From: Streptomyces pseudovenezuelae
GTDB taxonomy: Bacteria > Actinomycetota > Actinomycetes > Streptomycetales > Streptomycetaceae
DNA length: 64,000 bases
Reading direction: 5' to 3'
NCBI RefSeq assembly: GCF_029892565.1
Contig: NZ_JARXVH010000017.1
Coordinates: 1 to 64,000, forward strand
Shown: piece after piece, positions 34,411-42,621 of the stretch
How the letters are laid out: each line of letters begins with the position of its first letter
Numbering within the stretch: position 1 is the stretch's first letter
Made by a program: the position numbers and the translations under genes
Notes under the pieces: model-generated
The model's input: only the letters and a program-made list of their open reading frames with translations
Told to the model about the DNA's origin: nothing
Databases searched by the model: none

Positions 34411-35502
34411 GTGTCCGAACCCCCCACCCCCACCCACCGCAGGAAGCGCCCCCTGTCCCGACGCGGAGTGATCGGAGCCGCCGCGGCCGTGGCCGGTGGC
34501 GCCGCGCTCACCCCGGCGGTCTTCGCGGCCACCGAGTCCGGGGACGCCGAGGCCGACTCCGGTACGAAGCCCGAGTCGTTCCCGGCGACCCGGTCCGCCG
34601 CCTCGACCGGTACCGGCACGGCGACGACCGCGTTCACCGCGACCTACGTCGGCGTCCGCTGGAGCGGCGCGCAGGACGGTGCCGGGATCCGCTTCCCGGG
34701 CGACGCGAACTGGCAGACCCTCGGCGGTGGTTGCGCGACCGTCGATGACGGCGGTACGGCCCTGGTCCCGTCCGGCGGCGCCACGGCGTACGCGCTGAAG
34801 GCGCCGGACGCCACGACGGCGCTGCGCTCGCTCGCGATCGACACCACGGGCGGCCCGGACCGCACCTTCAAGGTGCCGACGGAAGCCACGCGCGTGCGTG
34901 GAGTGCAGTACCTGTCCCGGCCGGCCTGGGGCGCCGACGAGTCGAAGCGGTACAAGGACGGCAAGGTCAACTCGCCCGAGGCGTACTACGCGTTGCAGGC
35001 GATCACGGTCCACCACACGGACACGCCGAACAACGATCCCGACCCGGCGGCGACCGTCCGCGCGATCTACGAGTACCACGCGGTCACCCTCGACTGGGGC
35101 GACATCGGCTACCACTTCCTGATCGACGAGGACGGCAACGTCTACGAGGGCCGCTACTCCGGCGACGACGGCGTCCCCGCCTTCGACCCCGACGGCGACC
35201 TCGTCACCGCCTTCCACACCGCGGGCTTCAACTCCGGCAACCTCGGCATCGCCCTGATCGGCAACCTCGTCGACCAGGCCCCGACCGACGCGGCCAAGGC
35301 CTCGCTGACCCGCCTGATCAAGGTCATCGCCCGCTTCAAGGGCCTCGACCCGCAGGCGAAGATCACGTACACCAACCCGGTCAACGGCGTGAAGAAGGAC
35401 AACGAGACGGTCAGCGGCCACCGCGACTGGCTGGAGACGGACTGCCCGGGCCAGACGATGTACGACCTCCTGGCCGAAGTCAGATCAGCGGCAGCGTCCT
35501 GA
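34411..35502 (+). CDS. Tat-exported PGRP/N-acetylmuramoyl-L-alanine amidase
   Basis: A 363-aa exported peptidoglycan amidase. A twin-arginine signal (LSRRGVIGAAAAVAGGAAL) is followed by a linker (about 40-145) and a peptidoglycan recognition domain. Zinc ligands visible are the first His in TVHHTDTP, His in SGHRDW and Cys in TDCPG; YHFLIDEDGNVYEGR contributes the active site. It cleaves the MurNAc-L-Ala bond of wall peptidoglycan. GTG 34411. The middle region is uncharacterised. Confidence 0.9.
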   Translation: MSEPPTPTHRRKRPLSRRGVIGAAAAVAGGAALTPAVFAATESGDAEADSGTKPESFPATRSAASTGTGTATTAFTATYVGVRWSGAQDGAGIRFPGDANWQTLGGGCATVDDGGTALVPSGGATAYALKAPDATTALRSLAIDTTGGPDRTFKVPTEATRVRGVQYLSRPAWGADESKRYKDGKVNSPEAYYALQAITVHHTDTPNNDPDPAATVRAIYEYHAVTLDWGDIGYHFLIDEDGNVYEGRYSGDDGVPAFDPDGDLVTAFHTAGFNSGNLGIALIGNLVDQAPTDAAKASLTRLIKVIARFKGLDPQAKITYTNPVNGVKKDNETVSGHRDWLETDCPGQTMYDLLAEVRSAAAS

Positions 35503-35573
35503 CCTGCGGGGATCGGCAGCCGCCCGGCGCGCATTAGTCTGGGTGGCTGACCGTCCCCCCTGTCAGGAGAGTA

Positions 35574-37376
35574 ATGGCCGTCAATCTGGTCAATGTCGAG
35601 AACGTCAGCAAGGTGTACGGCACGCGTGCGCTGCTCGACGGCATCTCGCTCGGAGTCTCCGAGGGTGACCGGATCGGGGTGGTCGGTCGCAACGGCGACG
35701 GGAAGACGACGCTGATCCGGCTGCTGGCCAAGCTGGAGGAGGCCGACACCGGACGCGTCACCCACTCCGGCGGGCTGCGGTTCGACGTACTCACCCAGCA
35801 CGACTCGCTCGACCCCACGGCCACCGTCCGCCACGAGGTCATCCGGGACATGGCCGACCACGAGTGGGCCGGCAACGCCAAGATCCGCGACGTACTCACG
35901 GGACTGTTCGGCGGGCTCGACATGCCGGGCTTCCCGCAGGGCCTGGACACCGTCATCGCGCCCCTCTCCGGCGGCGAGCGGCGCCGTATCGCGCTCGCCA
36001 AGCTGCTGATCGAGGACCAGGACCTGATCATCCTGGACGAGCCCACCAACCACCTCGACGTCGAGGGCATCTCCTGGCTCGCCCGGCACCTGCGCGAGCG
36101 CCGCTCCGCGCTCGTCTGCGTGACCCACGACCGGTGGTTCCTGGACCAGGTCTGCACCCAGATGTGGGACGTGCAGAAGGGCGATGTCTTCGAGTACGAG
36201 GGCGGCTACACCGACTACGTCTTCGCCCGCGCCGAGCGCGAGCGCATCGCCGCCACCGAGGAGACCAAGCGGCAGAACCTGGTCCGCAAGGAGCTGGCCT
36301 GGCTGCGCCGCGGTGCCCCCGCCCGGACGTCCAAGCCGCGCTTCCGCGTCGAGGCCGCCAACGAGCTGATCGCGGACGTGCCGCCGCCCCGGGACAGCAG
36401 CGAGCTGATGAAGTTCGCCTCCTCGCGTCTGGGCAAGACGGTGTTCGAGCTGGAGGACGTGACCGTCCAGGCCGGCCCCAAGGTGCTGCTGAAGCACGTC
36501 ACCTGGCAGCTGGGCCCCGGCGACCGGATCGGCCTCGTCGGCGTGAACGGCGCCGGCAAGACCTCCCTGCTGCGGGCCATGGCCGAGGCCGCCCGCAGCG
36601 AGGGCGACACCCAGCCGGCCGCGGGAAAGGTCACCGTCGGCCGGACCGTCAAGCTCGCCTACCTCTCCCAGGAGGTCGCCGAACTGAGCCCGACCCTGCG
36701 GGTCCTGGAGGCCGTCCAGCAGGTCCGCGAGCGCGTCGACCTCGGCAAGGGGCGCGAGATGACCGCCGGGCAGCTGTGCGAGACGTTCGGCTTCAACAAG
36801 GAGAAGCAGTGGACGCCGGTGGGGGACCTGTCGGGTGGTGAGCGCAGGCGGCTTCAGCTGCTGCGCCTGCTCATGGACGAGCCCAACGTCCTCTTCCTCG
36901 ACGAGCCCACCAACGACCTCGACATCGAGACGCTGACCCAGCTGGAGGACCTCCTCGACGGCTGGCCCGGCTCGATGATCGTCATCTCGCACGACCGGTT
37001 CTTCGTCGAACGCACCACCGACCGGGTCTTCGCGCTGCTCGGCGACGCCACCCTGCGGATGCTGCCGCGCGGCATCGACGAGTACCTGGAGCGGCGCAAG
37101 CGGATGGAGGAGGCGGCCGCCGCCGCGGCGCCGGTCACGGTGAAGCCCGTCGCCGAGAAGAGCGCCGCCGACCAGCGGGCCGCGAAGAAGGAACTCCAGA
37201 AGATCGAGCGGCAGTTGGACAAGGTCTCCGAGCGGGAGACCAAGCTGCACGCGCAGATCGCCGAGCACGCGACGGACTTCGCGAAGGTGGCCGAACTGGA
37301 CGCCGAACTCCGCGATCTCGCCGGGCAGCGCGAGGAGCTGGAGCTGCGCTGGCTGGATCTCGCCGAGGACGCGTGA
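35574..37376 (+). CDS. ABC-F family ATPase, Uup-like
   Basis: A 600-aa soluble twin-ATPase of the ABC-F family that acts on ribosomes. Two ABC domains carry Walker A NGDGKTT and NGAGKTS, signatures LSGGERRRIALAKLL and LSGGERRRLQLLRLL, and Walker B LDEPTNHLD and LDEPTNDLD. A coiled-coil C-terminal domain (about 545-600, heptads around AAKKELQKIERQLDKV) marks it as Uup-like rather than EttA. ATG 35574 after AGGAGA. Confidence 0.9.
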   Translation: MAVNLVNVENVSKVYGTRALLDGISLGVSEGDRIGVVGRNGDGKTTLIRLLAKLEEADTGRVTHSGGLRFDVLTQHDSLDPTATVRHEVIRDMADHEWAGNAKIRDVLTGLFGGLDMPGFPQGLDTVIAPLSGGERRRIALAKLLIEDQDLIILDEPTNHLDVEGISWLARHLRERRSALVCVTHDRWFLDQVCTQMWDVQKGDVFEYEGGYTDYVFARAERERIAATEETKRQNLVRKELAWLRRGAPARTSKPRFRVEAANELIADVPPPRDSSELMKFASSRLGKTVFELEDVTVQAGPKVLLKHVTWQLGPGDRIGLVGVNGAGKTSLLRAMAEAARSEGDTQPAAGKVTVGRTVKLAYLSQEVAELSPTLRVLEAVQQVRERVDLGKGREMTAGQLCETFGFNKEKQWTPVGDLSGGERRRLQLLRLLMDEPNVLFLDEPTNDLDIETLTQLEDLLDGWPGSMIVISHDRFFVERTTDRVFALLGDATLRMLPRGIDEYLERRKRMEEAAAAAAPVTVKPVAEKSAADQRAAKKELQKIERQLDKVSERETKLHAQIAEHATDFAKVAELDAELRDLAGQREELELRWLDLAEDA

Positions 37377-37408
37377 AGGGTGCGTGAAGGCGCGTAACGG
37401 CGGTATCA

Positions 37409-37449
37409 CGGGCCGGTTCTCCCTTGGGAACAGGGGTTGAACCGGCCCG
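37409..37449. terminator. hairpin terminator after ABC-F gene
   Basis: CGGGCCGGTTC (37409-37419) and GAACCGGCCCG (37439-37449) form an 11-bp perfect stem with a 19-nt loop, 33 bp after the ABC-F stop. No U-tract. Confidence 0.65.
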
Positions 37450-37565
37450 ATGCTTTGTCGGTGCCGGGTGATAGAAAGAGCCGTCTGAGAACTTTCTGAG
37501 GACGACTCCGGGCCCGACACAGTCCGGGGTGGCTAAAAATCAGTGAACGAGGGGGAGACGCGCTG

Positions 37566-39377
37566 ATGACTCAGCCGCCGGACCAGCCGCAGCAGCCACC
37601 GCAGCAGCCGCAAGGCGGATTCGGCGCGCCGCCGCCCCAGATGCCGCCGCCTCCGCAGGGCCCGCCGCAGACCCCGCCGCCTCCGCAGGGCCCGCCGTCC
37701 GCCGCGCCCCAGCCGGGCTACGGCTACCCGCAGGCACCCCAGCAGCAGCCCGGTCCCTACGGCCAGCCGGGACCGTACGCCCAGCCCGGCCAGTACGCCC
37801 AACAGCCCGGCCCCTACGGGCAGCCGGGTCCCTACGGCCAGCCGCAGCAGCCGGGCCCGTACGGACAGCCGGGGTACGGCTACCCGCCGCAGCCCCAGTA
37901 CCCGGGCGGCCCCGGCATGCCGCCGCCCCCGGGGGGCGGCTCCCGCAATCCCTTCAAGGGCAAGCCCGGGCTCGCCGTCGGGGCGGCCGTCGTCGCGCTC
38001 GCCCTCATCGGCGGTGTGGTCTTCGCCGTCACCAGTGGCGGTGGCGACGACAGCAAGGACAAGAAGCCGGTCGCCCGGAAGAGCGACGACGCGAAGCCGT
38101 CCGCGTCCGCCCCGGTCAACCCCGGTGACGGCAGCGGCGACGGCGGGGCCGACCCAGAGGACCTCAACTCCGGCCGCAAGGCGGGCGAGTCGAAGGTGCT
38201 CTGGTACAAGGAGGCGCCGAACGCGCCCGGTTCGGGCGCCGACGCACCCGGCCTGTGGATCACCGACAAGACGGTGGTGAAGGCGGCGTACAAGCAGGTC
38301 TTCGCCTTCAACGTCGGTGACGGCAACCCCACTTGGGACGCGCTCACGTTCCCGCAGAAGATCTGCTCGGTCACTCCGCAGAAGTCCGCCGACGACAAGG
38401 TCGTGGTGGCCTACGAGAGCGGCACCAGCGACCGGGCCGAGTGCAACAAGCTCCAGCAGATCGACCTGAACACCGGCGCCAAGGGCTGGAGCGCCACGCT
38501 CGCCGACGGCGCCCTGTTCGACAGCACCATCACCATCAGCATGTCCATCACCGGCAAGACGCTGATGGTGGGCCGCTCGCAGTCCGGGGTGGCCTACGAC
38601 GTCGGCACCGGCAAGAAGCTGTTCGACAAGTCGAAGTACGGCAACGCCTGCTTCCCGACCGCGTTCGCGGGCGGCGGCAGGCTGCTCTCCGTCGCGTCCT
38701 GCGACGCCACCGGGACCAACGAGCACGACGAGATGCAGGAGTTGGACCCGCGGACCGGCAAGGTCAAGTGGACGCAGAAGTTCGACAAGGGCTGGCGGGT
38801 CGCGCGGACGTACTCGGTCGATCCGGTCGTCGTCTACAGCACCAACGAGGACAAGAAGGCCTGGAACATCTCCACCTTCGGCTCCAACGGCACCTTCCGC
38901 TCGCAGGTCAGCTTCGACGAGGACTTCGCGCCCTCGTGCGGCTGGGCGATCCTCCAGCGCGATTTGCAGGGCTGCCAGGGCGTGGCGGTCGACTCCACCA
39001 CGCTCTACCTGCCGACCGAGGCCTCCGGCGGACCGAACGACGTCGTCGCGATCAACCTGGCGACCGGCAAGGAGAAGTGGCGCGTCAAGTCCCCGGCGGA
39101 CGAGTCGATGCTGCCGCTGCGCACCGAGGGCGGCAAGCTCCTCGCGTACGTGGAGCCGTCGTACGCCACCGGCGGCCAGGTCGTGTCGATCCCCATCGGC
39201 GGCTCGTCGCACAAGCCGGTCAAGCTGCTGCAGAACCCGGCGAGCACCGCGGGCGTCGAGAGCGGCTTCTACTCCAAGGTCTTCGACTGGGTCGACGGGC
39301 GCTTCTACCTCGCGACCACACGGCTGTCCGGGAACGACGACACGAAGGAGAAGTTGATGCTGGCCTTCGGCAAGTGA
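37566..39377 (+). CDS. membrane-anchored PQQ-type beta-propeller protein, Pro/Gln-rich N-terminus (first copy)
   Basis: A 603-aa type II-like membrane protein. Residues 1-125 are Pro/Gln/Gly-rich and unstructured with repeated PGPYGQ units, followed by one membrane helix (about 138-155, LAVGAAVVALALIGGVVF) and a charged linker. The extracytoplasmic part (about 205-600) carries PQQ-type beta-propeller repeats (for example LDPRTGKVKW, INLATGKEKW). It is a paralogue of the next gene (49-bp gap). Ligand unknown. Confidence 0.75.
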   Translation: MTQPPDQPQQPPQQPQGGFGAPPPQMPPPPQGPPQTPPPPQGPPSAAPQPGYGYPQAPQQQPGPYGQPGPYAQPGQYAQQPGPYGQPGPYGQPQQPGPYGQPGYGYPPQPQYPGGPGMPPPPGGGSRNPFKGKPGLAVGAAVVALALIGGVVFAVTSGGGDDSKDKKPVARKSDDAKPSASAPVNPGDGSGDGGADPEDLNSGRKAGESKVLWYKEAPNAPGSGADAPGLWITDKTVVKAAYKQVFAFNVGDGNPTWDALTFPQKICSVTPQKSADDKVVVAYESGTSDRAECNKLQQIDLNTGAKGWSATLADGALFDSTITISMSITGKTLMVGRSQSGVAYDVGTGKKLFDKSKYGNACFPTAFAGGGRLLSVASCDATGTNEHDEMQELDPRTGKVKWTQKFDKGWRVARTYSVDPVVVYSTNEDKKAWNISTFGSNGTFRSQVSFDEDFAPSCGWAILQRDLQGCQGVAVDSTTLYLPTEASGGPNDVVAINLATGKEKWRVKSPADESMLPLRTEGGKLLAYVEPSYATGGQVVSIPIGGSSHKPVKLLQNPASTAGVESGFYSKVFDWVDGRFYLATTRLSGNDDTKEKLMLAFGK

Positions 39378-39426
39378 CCCTTCTCCCGCGACCCGCCGCC
39401 GCTCCCGTCCCCGAGGTACTCACGCC

Positions 39427-41250
39427 ATGACCCAGCCGCCACCACCGCCCAACGAGCCTCCGCAGCAGCCCGGTTTCGGCCCACCGCAGGACCAGCCGCA
39501 GCAGCCCCAACAGCCGCCGGGCTACGGCTATCCGCAGGCGCCGCCGCCCCAGGGCCCGCCGCCCGCACCCCCGCAGCAGCCCGGCTTCGGCGCCCCGCAG
39601 GCGCCCCAGCCGCCGCCGCAGCAGCCGCAGCAGCCGGGGTACGGCTACCCGGGCCAGCAGCCCAACCCGTACGGACAGCAGCCCAATCCGTACGGCCAGG
39701 CGCCCAACCCCTATGGCCAGCAGCCCGGTTACGGCTATCCGCAGCCGACCACCGTGCCGCTGCACCCGCAGCCGGGGCAGCCGGGCGGCGGGCGGAAGGT
39801 CAACGCGCAGGTGGCGATCATCGTGTCGGCGGTCGTGGCGATCGCGCTGATCGTCGGCGGCGGCATCTGGTACTCCTCGTCCGGCAAGGACGACGACAAG
39901 AAGGACAAGCAGGCCAGCTCGGCCGGCCCCACCGGCGGCAAGGACGACAAGGGCGACACCGGCGGCACGTCCTCCGGCGGCGAGGAGAAGGTGCCCGCCA
40001 ACACAGCCTCCCAGGTCCTCTTCCAGGTCCCCGAGCCCCAGGTCGCCAAGGGCGTCAACAGCGTCGCCGTCAACGGCTCGTGGCTGACCGACAAGGCGTA
40101 CGTCAAGAGCGGCATCGCCGAGGTCGACGGCTACGACCCCGACAAGGGCACCAAGCTGTGGACGATCAAGCTGCCCGGCCCGATCTGCCAGTCCAGCAAG
40201 TACGCCACCGACGGCGGCCTGACGGCGGTCGTCTACGAGCCCGCCATGCCGACCAAGGCCGAGCCCGCGCACGGCTGCAGCCAGGTCGCGGCGCTGGACC
40301 TCTCCGCCGGCAAGAAGCTGTGGACCAAGACGGTCAAGACCGGTGACACCCCGATCAACTTCGACAACGTCACCGTCAGCGCGAACACGGTCGCGGTCGG
40401 CGGCACCAGCGGCGGCGGCGCGTTCGACATCACCAGCGGCAAGTCGCTGTGGGCTCCCAAGCCGACCGACAGCTGCTACGACGCCGGGTACGCCGGCGGC
40501 GAGAAGCTGGTCGCGGTGCGCAAGTGCGGCGCGTACGGCCAGCGGCAGCTGCACATCCAGACCATCGACCCGAAGTCCGGGAAGGTGATCTCGGAGTACA
40601 AGATGTCCGACGGCATCGAGTACGCGGCCGTCGTGTCCACCAACCCGCTGGTGGTGGCCGCCGACGTCGGCGACACCGCGGGCGACGGCAGCGGCATCTC
40701 GGACTTCTTCTCCATCGACAACAAGACCGGCAAGCTGCGCACCCGCATCTCGGCGCCGGGCGACCAGTACGCGGCCAAGTGCGACGGCATCTCCCGGATC
40801 GAGAACTGCACGGGTCTCGCGGTCGGCAACGACCGGCTGTACGTGCCGACCGAGGAGCACGACAGCGGCGGCGAGCACGGCGAGAGCAACGAGGTCGTCG
40901 TCTTCGACCTCGCCACCGGCAAGCAGACCGGCCAGCGCGGCGACGCGGGCGACGGCTACACCATCACCCCGCTGCGCATGGACGGCACCAACCTGATCGC
41001 GTACAAGCGCCCGCCCTACGACAAAGGCGGCCAGATCGTCAGCCTCGACGCCGGCTCCTTCAAGGAGACCACCCTGCTGGAGAACCCGGCGACCGAGTCG
41101 GTGCGCGACGCCGAGTCGCGCATGCTGCCGGAGTACTCGGAGATCATCTACCGGCAGGGCCACCTCTACATGTCCGCGGTCTACGCCGACTCCTCGTCGA
41201 CCGCGGGCGACAAGGAGTATCTGGCGCTCGCCTTCGGCACCAGCGGCTGA
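39427..41250 (+). CDS. membrane-anchored PQQ-type beta-propeller protein (second copy)
   Basis: A 607-aa paralogue of the preceding gene with the same layout: cytoplasmic Pro/Gln-rich tract with NPYGQ repeats (residues 1-115), one membrane helix (about 128-150) and an extracytoplasmic propeller with DLSAGKKLW and DLATGKQTG blades. The pair probably arose by tandem duplication and may be co-transcribed. Cysteines in the blades suggest disulfides outside the membrane. Confidence 0.75.
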   Translation: MTQPPPPPNEPPQQPGFGPPQDQPQQPQQPPGYGYPQAPPPQGPPPAPPQQPGFGAPQAPQPPPQQPQQPGYGYPGQQPNPYGQQPNPYGQAPNPYGQQPGYGYPQPTTVPLHPQPGQPGGGRKVNAQVAIIVSAVVAIALIVGGGIWYSSSGKDDDKKDKQASSAGPTGGKDDKGDTGGTSSGGEEKVPANTASQVLFQVPEPQVAKGVNSVAVNGSWLTDKAYVKSGIAEVDGYDPDKGTKLWTIKLPGPICQSSKYATDGGLTAVVYEPAMPTKAEPAHGCSQVAALDLSAGKKLWTKTVKTGDTPINFDNVTVSANTVAVGGTSGGGAFDITSGKSLWAPKPTDSCYDAGYAGGEKLVAVRKCGAYGQRQLHIQTIDPKSGKVISEYKMSDGIEYAAVVSTNPLVVAADVGDTAGDGSGISDFFSIDNKTGKLRTRISAPGDQYAAKCDGISRIENCTGLAVGNDRLYVPTEEHDSGGEHGESNEVVVFDLATGKQTGQRGDAGDGYTITPLRMDGTNLIAYKRPPYDKGGQIVSLDAGSFKETTLLENPATESVRDAESRMLPEYSEIIYRQGHLYMSAVYADSSSTAGDKEYLALAFGTSG

Positions 41251-41280
41251 ACCGACGGCTGAACCACCTCCGTTCCGTGA

Positions 41281-41310
41281 CGGCCCCGCCCCTGCTCAGG
41301 GGCGGGGCCG
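41281..41310. terminator. perfect 13-bp hairpin after second propeller gene
   Basis: CGGCCCCGCCCCT (41281-41293) and AGGGGCGGGGCCG (41298-41310) pair perfectly around a GCTC loop, 30 bp after the stop. A strong terminator stem without U-tract. Confidence 0.8.
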
Positions 41311-41476
41311 TGCGCGTACCGCTCATCACCCTCGAATGAGTGGAAAGCCAGAAAATCCGTCGATCCAGGGCACTTCTCACCGGTAGGGGGAGCGCAACGT
41401 CGAACAAGCGTGTAGCTTCCGGGGTCATGGAGGGCGGGGGAGCCGGAGGGGGGCTTCTGGCCGCGCGGACCAGCGG

Positions 41477-41537
41477 GCGTCCATAGTGGGGCGTCCACAG
41501 GGGGCGTCCGCATTACGGCGTCCGCGGTGGCGCGTCC
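41477..41537. repeat. five GCGTCC repeats at 14-bp period
   Basis: GCGTCC recurs at 41477, 41491, 41504, 41518 and 41532, with spacings of 14, 13, 14 and 14 bp, in the leader of the orphan regulator gene, ending about 36 bp before its ATG. Regular spacing suggests either a slipped tandem repeat or a binding array. Confidence 0.5.
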
Positions 41538-41572
41538 ATGGGGATCCATTGGGGGGACTGGGGGGTTGCTCG

Positions 41573-42265
41573 ATGGGAGTGCGGCTGATGGTGGTCGACG
41601 ACCACCGACTGCTCGCCGAGGCGTTGGCCTCGGCGCTGAAGCTGCGGGGACACCGGGTCCTGGCCGCGGCGGCACCTGCCGCCGGTGCGGCGGAACTGGT
41701 GATCAGCCGGGCACCGGAGGTGTGCCTGATGGGGACGGCCACACCGGCCGAACCGGGCATGTTCGACCCGGTGGTGAAGATCAAACGGGAGCGTCCGCAG
41801 GTGGCGGTCCTGGTCCTGGGCCCGGTACCGAGCCCACGCGGCATCGCCGCGGCCTTCGCGGCGGGTGCCTCCGGCTACGTACGCCATGACGAACGCATCG
41901 AGGGCGTCGAGCGGGCGATCATGAAGGCGAGGGCGGGCGAGGCAGCCGTAGCACCGCAGTTGCTCCAAGGCGCCTTCAGCGAACTGCTCAACCCGGCGGC
42001 CCAGCCCGACGACGAGGGCCAACGCCTGCTGCAGATGCTCACCCCGCGAGAGGTCGAGGTCCTGGTCCGGGTGGCAGACGGTGAGGACACCCGCCTGATC
42101 GCCGCCGGCATGGGCATCGCCCCGTCCACGGCCCGCACCCACGTGCAGAGGGTCCTGATGAAACTGGGGGTCGGGTCGAGGCTGGAGGCGGCGGCGCTGG
42201 CGGCGAGGACGGGGTTGCTGGACAGGGCGGGCCCGGTGAACAACTCAGCGGGCCCGGACCTGTAA
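41573..42265 (+). CDS. atypical LuxR-type response regulator lacking phosphoacceptor
   Basis: A 230-aa protein with a receiver-like domain and a C-terminal LuxR/FixJ HTH (TPREVEVLVRVADGEDTRLIA to ARTHVQRVLMKLGVGS). The acidic pair D9-D10 (VVDDHRLL) is kept, but the phosphorylatable Asp position reads CLMG (Gly about 54), the Thr/Ser switch is GPVP, and the signalling Lys is GYVRHD. It should not be phosphorylated in the usual way. No histidine kinase is adjacent. ATG 41573 after GGGGGG. Confidence 0.8.
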   Translation: MGVRLMVVDDHRLLAEALASALKLRGHRVLAAAAPAAGAAELVISRAPEVCLMGTATPAEPGMFDPVVKIKRERPQVAVLVLGPVPSPRGIAAAFAAGASGYVRHDERIEGVERAIMKARAGEAAVAPQLLQGAFSELLNPAAQPDDEGQRLLQMLTPREVEVLVRVADGEDTRLIAAGMGIAPSTARTHVQRVLMKLGVGSRLEAAALAARTGLLDRAGPVNNSAGPDL

Positions 42266-42279
42266 CCAACGGAAGCGGC

Positions 42280-42600
42280 CTAGGCCCCCTCGTCCTCCTT
42301 CGCGATCTCCACCGGAGGTACCGGCCGAAGCTTCACCCACCCCAGGAAGAAGATGCCGAGCAGCAGCATCCCGATCCCGGTCCACAGGTTGATGTTGATG
42401 CCCTCGGACTTGTCGAGCGAGGAGTCCGACGGGTTGATCCCGGCGATCGTGACGATGACGCCGTAGAGGACGAACAGGCCACCGATGATCAACCGCAGGT
42501 CGAACAGCCGGGAGGCCGTCGTGGACTTGCCCTCCAGCTCACTGACCTCGCGCTGGACGTCGTGCCCTGAGTGTCCGGGGTGCCCGGAGTTTTCAGACAT
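42280..42600 (-). CDS. small membrane protein next to sodium symporter
   Basis: A 106-aa protein with a His-rich polar N-terminus (HPGHSGHD), two membrane helices (about 36-53 and 73-87) and an acidic C-terminus. It lies 21 bp downstream of the symporter gene on the same strand and may be an accessory subunit. I do not recognise a named family. Confidence 0.65.
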   Translation of the reverse strand: MSENSGHPGHSGHDVQREVSELEGKSTTASRLFDLRLIIGGLFVLYGVIVTIAGINPSDSSLDKSEGININLWTGIGMLLLGIFFLGWVKLRPVPPVEIAKEDEGA

Positions 42601-42621
42601 GGTCTCTCAATCCTCCCGCGA

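Larger units (their letters stand above)
41251..41572. other. 322-bp gap: terminator then repeat array
   Basis: Contains the terminator at 41281-41310, then about 160 bp with no clear promoter, then the 14-bp-period repeat at 41477-41537 before the orphan regulator. I see no gene here. Confidence 0.6.

Noticed and set aside
37570..37920. Repeat-rich region in first propeller gene as a CRISPR or DNA satellite
   Set aside because: The periodicity is coding (PGPYGQ repeats) and in frame with a protein that continues normally.
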